This document shows, in pieces, positions 30,786 through 37,388 of a stretch of DNA of 37,388 nucleotides. The translations under genes and the position numbers were made by a program. Source of the stretch: JBBSTY01 sp038235385 (GTDB taxonomy: Bacteria > Actinomycetota > Acidimicrobiia > Acidimicrobiales > Acidimicrobilacustridaceae); the NCBI GenBank assembly GCA_038235385.1, contig JBBSTY010000019.1, forward strand, positions 1 to 37,388. Reading direction: 5' to 3'. Within the stretch, counting starts at the first letter, position 1. Each line of letters starts with the position of its first letter. The notes beneath the pieces were generated by a model. It saw only the letters and a list, made by a program, of their open reading frames with translations. It had not been told where the DNA came from and searched no databases.

Positions 30786-31302
30786 AGGTCACCGCCCCAT
30801 AGGGGGTCGCGTCGCGCGGGCGCTCCCACGCCCAGCGGAGCGCGCCGACGGCGAGGGGCGCCAGCACGGCGTTGATGGCGGCGACCACGAGCGCGACGAG
30901 GACCAGGCGTTCGTTGAGCATGTTGCGCACACCGAGCACCCAGCCGACCAGCGCCAGCGCGGTGACGCCGAGGACGCTGCCGACGAACACGGTGAACATG
31001 AGCCGCCAGCGCGAGGAGCGGGTGACCGAGGTCTGGTAGCGACCGGCGACGAAGCCGACCAGGCAGAAGACCAGCGCACGCAGACCGAACGGGCTGTACA
31101 CGAACAGGTCGAAGGTGAGTCCGGCGACGAACCCGATGATGGCCCCACGTTCAGGCCCCAACGCGATCCCGGCGGCGAGCGCCAACAGCAACAAGATGTC
31201 GCCCTGGACCCCGGCGACCGTCACCTGGCTGAACACGCCCCGCTGGAGCACGGCCGCCGAGATGATCACCAGCGCGACGCGCGCGACCGACTTGGCGGTC
31301 AT
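30775..31302 (-). CDS. mreD: Rod shape-determining protein MreD
   Basis: 175 aa with about five membrane segments. 'GDILLLLALAAGIALGPERGAIIGFVAGL' and 'DLFVYSPFGLRALVFCLVGFVAGRY', in pieces, are MreD-like. It is an integral membrane component of the elongasome linking MreC to the PBP2/RodA synthase. The ATG overlaps the mreC stop by 4 nt (ATGA) and its 3' end overlaps mrdA by 11 nt, so translation is coupled throughout. Assignment relies on topology and gene order as much as on motifs, since MreD sequences diverge. Confidence 0.9.
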   Translation of the reverse strand: MTAKSVARVALVIISAAVLQRGVFSQVTVAGVQGDILLLLALAAGIALGPERGAIIGFVAGLTFDLFVYSPFGLRALVFCLVGFVAGRYQTSVTRSSRWRLMFTVFVGSVLGVTALALVGWVLGVRNMLNERLVLVALVVAAINAVLAPLAVGALRWAWERPRDATPYGAVTYGR

Positions 31303-32135
31303 CCGGCGTCGTCGGTTTGGGTGAGCAGCACGGTGACATAGGTGAGGTCGTTCATGTTCGCCGACAGCCGGACGTCCGCCGTCTTCTGCTGAGTGGTGTC
31401 GTCGGTGGTGACCGACGTGACCGTCCCGACCGTTATACCTGCGGGGAAGGCGCTGCGGCGCGCGCCACTCGTGACCAGGATGTTGTCGACCACCAGGTCG
31501 GTGGTGGTGGCGAACTGGGTGGCCAGCAGACGGGTCTCGTCCCCCTGCCCCTCGACGATGCCCTGTCCGGGCGCGCCGGCCACCGAGACACCGACCTTGA
31601 ACGACCGGTCGGTGATGAGCTTCACCGTGGCCCGATCGGCGGCGACGGACGCGACGCTGCCCACGAGGCCCGAACCTGTCACGACCGGCATCCCGACGGC
31701 GATCCCCGACGACGACCCCTTGTTGATCTCCACCGACTCGTCGAAGTTCGAGAGCGCACCGGAGACCACCTCGGCCCGCACGACCGGCACCCCGCTCGTG
31801 TCGTCGAGCTCGAGCTGCGCCTTCAACGCCTCGAGCTCCGCGGTGGCCGCACGACCTGCGGTGACCTCACCCTGGAGCTCGTCGATCTGTCGCCGGAGAT
31901 CGTCGTTCTGGGCCTGGAGATCGCCCGACGCGAAGGCGCCGTTCCAGGTGTCGCCGACGGGCTCGAAGACGCTGGACGCAGCATCGCCGACCGGCGCGAA
32001 GAACGACAGCACCGAGCTGCGGGCCGATTCGAGCGGTCCGAAGCCGCGGTAGTCGAGCGTGAGCAGCGTGATCGACGTGAGCACGAGCAGCACGAGCGTG
32101 AAACGAGAACGGCTTGAGCGCCGACTGACAGCCAC
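31299..32135 (-). CDS. mreC: Rod shape-determining protein MreC
   Basis: 278 aa. One N-terminal membrane segment (about 12-28), a coiled coil (LQAQNDDLRRQIDELQGEV, about 73-110), then two beta-barrel-type domains ('VVRAEVVSGALSNFDESVEI', 'GSSSGIAVGMPVVTGSGLVGSV', 'ILVTSGARRSAFPAGITVGTV', in pieces), the standard MreC architecture. MreC is a bitopic scaffold outside the membrane that activates PBP2. It starts 13 nt after mreB stops and overlaps mreD by 4 nt. Confidence 0.95.
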   Translation of the reverse strand: MAVSRRSSRSRFTLVLLVLTSITLLTLDYRGFGPLESARSSVLSFFAPVGDAASSVFEPVGDTWNGAFASGDLQAQNDDLRRQIDELQGEVTAGRAATAELEALKAQLELDDTSGVPVVRAEVVSGALSNFDESVEINKGSSSGIAVGMPVVTGSGLVGSVASVAADRATVKLITDRSFKVGVSVAGAPGQGIVEGQGDETRLLATQFATTTDLVVDNILVTSGARRSAFPAGITVGTVTSVTTDDTTQQKTADVRLSANMNDLTYVTVLLTQTDDAG

Positions 32136-32148
32136 GACCGACAGGTTC

Positions 32149-33195
<1,047 letters not shown>

Positions 33196-33207
33196 TCGGA
33201 TCAGGGG

Positions 33208-33221
33208 CCTCCGCGTGGAGG
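33208..33221 (-). promoter_or_regulatory. Hairpin containing the mreB ribosome-binding site
   Basis: On the minus strand CCTCC-ACGC-GGAGG forms a 5-bp stem whose 3' arm is the only Shine-Dalgarno match for mreB, 12 nt before the ATG. Pairing would hide it from the ribosome. Confidence 0.4.
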
Positions 33222-33311
33222 TCGAGGCGGAATGATCAGAGGCTAGGCGACGATGCCCGAGCCTGCCGGGGCGCCCGCCGGAGAGCCCGGTGCGGTGCCA
33301 ACTTGTCCCTC

Positions 33312-33339
33312 ACTGTACCCGGTCGTAACGAAACCGCAA
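33312..33339 (-). promoter_or_regulatory. Predicted sigma70-like promoter of the mreB operon
   Basis: TTGCGG (33339-33334) and TACAGT (33317-33312) on the minus strand are separated by 16 nt. Transcription would start near 33305, giving a leader of about 110 nt before mreB, much longer than the near-zero leaders proposed elsewhere in the window. Confidence 0.55.
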
Positions 33340-33415
33340 TACGGTAGCGACACGAGATCGGTGGGTGGTGGATGCCCCGCCGGGCTCGGACCGACGGCCC
33401 GTCGCCGTTCCGCGC

Positions 33416-33826
33416 TCAGCCGAGACCGGGGAACCAGATGCCGATCTCGCGCTCGGCCGAAGCAGCCGAATCCGAGCCGTGCACCAGGTTCTCGGTGAAC
33501 AAGATGCCGAGGTCGCCGCGGATCGTACCCGGGGCCGCCTCGCGCGGGTTGGTGGCGCCGATCATCGTGCGGGCCACCTGCCACGTGTCCTCGGGTCCCT
33601 CGACCACGAACACCACGACCGGGCTGCGGGTGATGAACTCGATGAGCTCGCCGTAGAAGCCCTTGCCGGCATGCTCCTCGTAGTGCTTGGCCGCGGTCGC
33701 CTCGTCGACGGCGCGGTGCGCCATCGCCACGATCGAGAGGTTGCGACGCTCGAAGCGTCCGACGATCTCGCCGACGAGCCCCCGTTCGACGGCGTCGGGC
33801 TTGCAGATGATCAGGGTGCGGTCCAT
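33416..33826 (-). CDS. ndk: Nucleoside diphosphate kinase
   Basis: 136 aa from the ATG at 33826, chosen because Ndk proteins begin exactly with this type of sequence (MDRTLIICKPDAVERGLVG) and because a TAGATT box ends 7 nt upstream. It transfers phosphate between nucleoside triphosphates and diphosphates through a phosphohistidine, here H116 in NLVHGSDS. The conserved 'GATNPREAAPGTIRGDLG' nucleotide-binding loop is present. Cytoplasmic, housekeeping. It lies between folC and mreB, as in many actinobacteria, but with its own promoter. Confidence 0.98.
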   Translation of the reverse strand: MDRTLIICKPDAVERGLVGEIVGRFERRNLSIVAMAHRAVDEATAAKHYEEHAGKGFYGELIEFITRSPVVVFVVEGPEDTWQVARTMIGATNPREAAPGTIRGDLGILFTENLVHGSDSAASAEREIGIWFPGLG

Positions 33827-33833
33827 GCCGCGC

Positions 33834-33839
33834 AATCTA
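33834..33839 (-). promoter_or_regulatory. Predicted -10 box (TAGATT) of ndk
   Basis: TAGATT on the minus strand ends 7 nt before the ndk ATG, fitting a leaderless mRNA. It lies between ndk and the inverted repeat that follows folC. Confidence 0.5.
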
Positions 33840-33874
33840 GGCGCGCTCCGCCGACCCCCCGCAATCAGCCCCAC

Positions 33875-33926
33875 CCGAAATTGCGGCGCTCAGACACCCC
33901 TCTGCTGCGGAGCGCCGCAATTTCGG
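33875..33926. repeat. Perfect 17-bp-arm inverted repeat between folC and ndk
   Basis: CCGAAATTGCGGCGCTC (33875-33891) is matched by its exact reverse complement at 33910-33926, with an 18-nt loop. It starts 1 nt after the folC stop, so it may terminate folC transcription. No T-tract follows. Its end resembles that of the inverted repeat at 10796-10848: both begin CCGAA and contain GCGGCGC. Confidence 0.92.
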
Positions 33927-33927
33927 A

Positions 33928-35418
33928 TCAGGTGAGGAGGGTGAGGGCGGCGCCGGCGATGTAGAGGGAGCCGGTGATGACGATGACGTCGTCTTCGGAG
34001 GCGACCGAGCGAGCGCGGGCGATGGCATCGGCCAGGTCCGCGATCGCTTCGCTGGGGACGCCGAGCGACGTGGCGGCGGCCGCCACGTCGGCGGCGGGGA
34101 ACGCCCGGGGCGAATCGGGCTCGACGGCGATGAGGAGGTTGGCCTGACGGACGCCGAGCGAATCGAGCACCTGGGCCGGATCGCGGCCGCCGAGCAGACC
34201 GACGACGTAGATCAGCTGGCCGGTGATGTCGAAGTCCTCGGACAGCGTCTCCGCGACCGTGGCGGCGCCCTCCGGGTTGTGGGCGCCGTCGACGATCGTC
34301 AACGGCGAGCGCCCGACCACCTGGAACCTCCCCGGCAACGCGACCCGCGCGAAACCGGCCTGGACCACCTCGGGGTCGAGCGGTCGGGCGAAGAACGCCT
34401 CCACCGCAGCGATGGCCACCGCCGCGTTGTCGCCCTGGTGCTCGCCGTGGAGCGGGACGAAGACCTCGTCGAGCAGGCCACCGGGGGTGCGCACGTCGAT
34501 GAGCCGTCCGCCGACCGCCACCTGGTTCGACTCGACGACGAAGTCGTCGCCGCGCACCCACATCCGACCTTCGGCGGCGGACTCGAACACCGGACGGAGG
34601 TCGAGCTCCTCCTCGCCGAGCACCAGGAACGAATCGGGCTTGACGATGCCGGACTTCTCGCGGGCGATGGCGGCGCGCCAGTCGCCCTGGAGGTCGGTGT
34701 GGTCCTGTCCGATGGTGGTGACCACCGCCACCTGCGCATCGGCGACGTTGGTGGCGTCGTATCGACCGAGGAGGCCCACCTCGATCACCGCCACATCCAC
34801 CGGGATCTGCGCGAACCACGAGAACGCGGCGGCGGTGCACAGCTCGAAGTAGGACGGCGTCACACCGGCGAGGACCTCGAGCTCGGCGATCTCGGTCAGC
34901 ACCTGGGCGAGATCGTCGTCGTCGATCGGGCCACCCGGTCGGGCGTCGGTACGTTCGACGGTGTCGGCGGCGATGCCCTCCGACAGCGCGATCGACACCT
35001 CCTCGTCGTCGAGACCGATGAGGTCGGCGTCGGCGACGACGTCCTCGCGCTCGGCGGGCAGCGCCCGCTTGCCCGAGGTGACGACGGCCTCGAACACCTC
35101 GCCGTCGGTGTCGACCCGCAGCAGCGGATCGCCTGACCACCACAACCGCTCGTTGATGCGTTGCAGGTGCGGGCTCGTGTACAGGCCGACGACCAACCCG
35201 TGGGCGGCGAGCAGATCGGCGATCATCCGCGCCGTCGACCCTTTGCCGTTGGTCCCGGTGATGTGGATGATCGGATAGGCCCGCTGGGGGTCGCCGAGCA
35301 CATCCATCAACCGGGTCATGGTGTCGAGGCTCAGCCCCTCGACCTTGCCGGCGATGGCGCCGGTCTTCTCCAGGTTGACGTGCTCGTCGAGGTAGGCCAG
35401 GGCCTGCTGGTAGTTCAC
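33928..35418 (-). CDS. folC: Dihydrofolate synthase/folylpolyglutamate synthase
   Basis: 496 aa, longer than the usual 420-450. Mur-ligase-type P-loop GTNGKGST at about 55-62, then 'YTSPHLQRINERL', 'AVIEVGLLGRYDATN', 'IGQDHTDLQGDW', 'AREKSGIVKP' and the C-terminal domain 'TIVDGAHNPEGAATVAETL'. It adds glutamate to dihydropteroate or to tetrahydrofolate in folate metabolism. Residues about 93-164, between NERL and IDDDDLAQVL, are an acidic insertion rich in Asp, Glu and Ala; related enzymes have only a few residues here. The GTG start at 35418 follows a TACCCT box by 6 nt. valS, often upstream of folC, is not present. Confidence 0.95.
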   Translation of the reverse strand: MNYQQALAYLDEHVNLEKTGAIAGKVEGLSLDTMTRLMDVLGDPQRAYPIIHITGTNGKGSTARMIADLLAAHGLVVGLYTSPHLQRINERLWWSGDPLLRVDTDGEVFEAVVTSGKRALPAEREDVVADADLIGLDDEEVSIALSEGIAADTVERTDARPGGPIDDDDLAQVLTEIAELEVLAGVTPSYFELCTAAAFSWFAQIPVDVAVIEVGLLGRYDATNVADAQVAVVTTIGQDHTDLQGDWRAAIAREKSGIVKPDSFLVLGEEELDLRPVFESAAEGRMWVRGDDFVVESNQVAVGGRLIDVRTPGGLLDEVFVPLHGEHQGDNAAVAIAAVEAFFARPLDPEVVQAGFARVALPGRFQVVGRSPLTIVDGAHNPEGAATVAETLSEDFDITGQLIYVVGLLGGRDPAQVLDSLGVRQANLLIAVEPDSPRAFPAADVAAAATSLGVPSEAIADLADAIARARSVASEDDVIVITGSLYIAGAALTLLT

Positions 35419-35424
35419 GTCCGG

Positions 35425-35430
35425 AGGGTA
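35425..35430 (-). promoter_or_regulatory. Predicted -10 box (TACCCT) of folC
   Basis: TACCCT on the minus strand ends 6 nt before the folC GTG at 35418, which would place the transcription start on the start codon. Confidence 0.45.
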
Positions 35431-35555
35431 GCGGCGGGCGCCCGGCCCAGTGACCTGCGCAGCTCAGCGCGTCGAGGCCGCCGGCGGACCGGAAGGGCAC
35501 AACGGTGGGTTGCGACGCGCTCGAACCGATGGCGCGCTCGGGTCGGCGGTGTGGA

Positions 35556-36323
35556 TCAGACCGGCGAGCAGACGAAGAGGTGCTGGCGCAGCGCCACGGG
35601 GGGACGGATCGCGTCGATGCGCCACCCCGTTCCCTCGACGAGCTCGATGGCGTGCTCACGCGAGTACATCGCCCACGTGAGGGGCCGCGTGGGATCGACA
35701 TCGACGAACGGCACTCGGTCCTGCTTCGCCCACTCCTCCTCGACCGTGCCGAGCAGGCGTCCGTCGCGGCGCTCCATCTCGAGGAAGGTGCGACCGAGGA
35801 AGTCGACCAGGCTGTGACCGCCTTTTGTCGGCTCGTCCAGGAACGCGGTGTACACGAGGCGGCCGTTCGGGCGGATGTGGCGGCGGACGTGCTCGAGCAT
35901 CGTCACGTAGTCGGTGGGGTTCAGGTGCGTGAAGACGGAGTAGAGGCAGATGGCATCGAATCTTGCGTCGCCGATCCCCAGATCGCTCGTCGTCGTGAAC
36001 GGTTGGCCGTCGGGGTTGTACAGATCGTTGGCGGCATCGAGGTGGCGGTACGTGAACCGCTCGTCGGTGACCTCACTCGACAGGAACTCGATCAGATCCG
36101 CGTAGATGTCGACGCCCGTGTACGAGCCCAACGGCAGGTCGCCGTTCAGGATCGCCTGGCTGAACTTGATCCCGCAGCCGACGTCGAGCAGATCGACGCC
36201 GCCCAGATCAGGTCGGTCCAGGATCGCCGACAGCTCGGCGAGGAGGTGGCCCGCACCGGCGACCGTCTCCGCCTCATCGGTGACCGCGCTCCGGATGAAC
36301 TTCGGGGGAACGTCGATCAGCAC
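35556..36323 (-). CDS. Class I SAM-dependent methyltransferase, substrate unknown
   Basis: 255 aa from the GTG at 36323, supported by AAGGG 7 nt upstream. Motif I is LLDVGCGIKFSQ (about 45-56), an acidic residue that could bind the ribose follows in YTGVDIYADLIEF, and 'FDAICLYSVFTHL' and 'RPNGRLVYTAFLDEP' match later Rossmann strands. This is a generic small-molecule-type methyltransferase. Related proteins occur in glycan and secondary-metabolite loci, but nothing around it fixes a substrate. It sits between clpX and folC, where valS is found in many relatives. Cytoplasmic, no signal peptide. Confidence 0.82.
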   Translation of the reverse strand: MLIDVPPKFIRSAVTDEAETVAGAGHLLAELSAILDRPDLGGVDLLDVGCGIKFSQAILNGDLPLGSYTGVDIYADLIEFLSSEVTDERFTYRHLDAANDLYNPDGQPFTTTSDLGIGDARFDAICLYSVFTHLNPTDYVTMLEHVRRHIRPNGRLVYTAFLDEPTKGGHSLVDFLGRTFLEMERRDGRLLGTVEEEWAKQDRVPFVDVDPTRPLTWAMYSREHAIELVEGTGWRIDAIRPPVALRQHLFVCSPV

Positions 36324-36453
36324 ATTCGTTCCCTTCGGGCAGCGTCAGGCTTCGGTCGGCGTGATGACATCGCGGGGCGAACCCGGACCGATCCCGGTCG
36401 CCTGCGGTCGTCGCCGAGCCCGTCGGTCACCAACCCGATTCCGGGTCAGCAGG

Positions 36454-37388
36454 TCAGGAGGCGGCGCGGCGAGGGCGGGTGGTGGACTCGCGGGCCGCTG
36501 CCCGCGGAACGAGGGTGGGATTGACCTTGTCGAGCACGACGTCGCGGTCGATGACGACCTTCTCGACGTCGGTGCGGCTCGGCAGGTCGTACATGACGGT
36601 GAGCAGCACCTCTTCGAGGATGGCCCGCAGCCCGCGTGCGCCGGTGCCCCGCAGGAGCGCCTGGTCGGCGACGGCGGCGAGCGCGTCCTCGGTGAACTCG
36701 AGCTCCACATCCTCGAGCTCGAAGAACTTCTTGTACTGGCGGACCAGGGCGTTGCGCGGCTCGGTGAGGATGCGCACGAGCGCCTCCTGGTCGAGGTTGC
36801 TGACCGCACCGATGACGGGGAGGCGACCGATGAACTCCGGGATGAGCCCGAACTTCAACAGGTCCTCGGGGAGCACCTGGGCGTACAGCTCGCCGACGTC
36901 CTTCTGGTCGGCGCGGCGGACGTCGGCGTTGAACCCGACGCCCTTGTTGCCGGCCCGGCTCTCGATGATCTTCTCGATGCCGGCGAAGGCCCCGCCGCAG
37001 ATGAACAAGATGTTCGTCGTGTCGATCTGGATGAACTCCTGGTGCGGGTGCTTGCGCCCGCCCTGGGGTGGCACCGAGGCCGTGGTGCCCTCGAGGATCT
37101 TGAGCAGCGCCTGTTGGACGCCCTCACCGGACACGTCGCGGGTGATCGACGGGTTCTCCGACTTGCGGGCCACCTTGTCGATCTCGTCGATGTAGATGAT
37201 GCCCGTCTCGGCCTTCTTGACGTCGTAGTCGGCGGCCTGGATCAACTTGAGCAGGATGTTCTCGACGTCTTCGCCGACAGACCCGGCCTCGGTGAGCGCC
37301 GTGGCGTCTGCCACCGCAAACGGCACGTTGAGCCGCTTGGCGAGTGTCTGGGCGAGATAGGTCTTGCCGCAGCCTGTCGGGCCGATGA
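36454..37388 (-). CDS. clpX: ATP-dependent Clp protease ATP-binding subunit ClpX (partial)
   Basis: The last 310 residues; the N-terminal zinc domain lies beyond the right edge. The Walker A GPTGCGKTYLAQTLAK is at the edge, then Walker B IIYIDEID, 'SENPSITRDVSGEGVQQALL', the RKH loop (GGRKHPHQEF), 'LFICGGAFAGIEK' and the IGF-like 'FGLIPEFIGRLP' segment. ClpX unfolds tagged proteins and feeds them to ClpP. The pore-1 loop, GYVG in the family, reads G-S-V-G here: the codon at 37279-37281 is TCT (Ser) on the coding strand. The rest is well conserved and shows no frameshift. clpP would be expected upstream, outside the window. Confidence 0.96.
   Translation of the reverse strand, partial: IGPTGCGKTYLAQTLAKRLNVPFAVADATALTEAGSVGEDVENILLKLIQAADYDVKKAETGIIYIDEIDKVARKSENPSITRDVSGEGVQQALLKILEGTTASVPPQGGRKHPHQEFIQIDTTNILFICGGAFAGIEKIIESRAGNKGVGFNADVRRADQKDVGELYAQVLPEDLLKFGLIPEFIGRLPVIGAVSNLDQEALVRILTEPRNALVRQYKKFFELEDVELEFTEDALAAVADQALLRGTGARGLRAILEEVLLTVMYDLPSRTDVEKVVIDRDVVLDKVNPTLVPRAAARESTTRPRRAAS

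Noticed and set aside
33243..33584. Minus-strand open frame overlapping ndk and the mreB leader
   Set aside because: It overlaps ndk in another frame and covers the mreB promoter; its composition is shadow-like.

Overview
The window is high-GC, densely packed chromosomal DNA from an actinobacterium. Gene content and order suggest class Acidimicrobiia (an Ilumatobacter- or Iamia-like lineage), but this is inferred from gene order and protein style only. The right two thirds, read on the minus strand, follow a conserved actinobacterial order: clpX (cut by the window edge), a methyltransferase, folC, ndk, mreB-mreC-mreD-mrdA-rodA (cell elongation), the radical-SAM/DUF2344 pair, rne, rplU-rpmA, obg, proB and proA. 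I see no tRNA or rRNA gene, CRISPR array, transposase, integrase or phage gene.

Three additions interrupt this order. (1) Between rne and rplU lies an oppositely oriented small lipoprotein gene (21211-21948). (2) Between rpmA and obg lies an overlapping trio of TadE/TadG-like pseudopilin genes with none of the Tad machinery (17220-20182). (3) Between proB and proA, which are normally neighbours, lies an 8.5 kb plus-strand block (6148-14691). It encodes a CbbX-type AAA ATPase, a membrane-anchored solute-binding-like protein, a lipoprotein fusing a solute-binding-like domain to a VWA domain, an unrecognised coiled-coil membrane protein, MurJ and PspA. This block is the best candidate for an undescribed system, probably in envelope maintenance or envelope stress. 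The left end holds the tail of a PaaX-like regulator, a GerMN/Gmad2 lipoprotein, a secreted beta-propeller protein and a MoxR ATPase/CoxE-like VWA pair.

Non-coding structure is informative. Twelve start codons have a TAnnnT hexamer ending 6-9 nt upstream, as expected for leaderless transcripts. mreB is the exception, with a sigma70-like promoter and a leader of about 110 nt. Seventeen perfect copies of a 7-bp unit (10678-10796) abut a 20-bp-arm inverted repeat upstream of the unrecognised coiled-coil gene. A second large inverted repeat, with a similar end, separates ndk from folC.

Protein-level oddities: ClpX has Ser in place of the pore-loop Tyr of GYVG; Obg has SRAD in place of NKxD; PBP2 ends in a possible membrane segment followed by twelve arginines; FolC carries an acidic insertion of about 70 residues. 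All functions are assigned by reading motifs. No database search was run.
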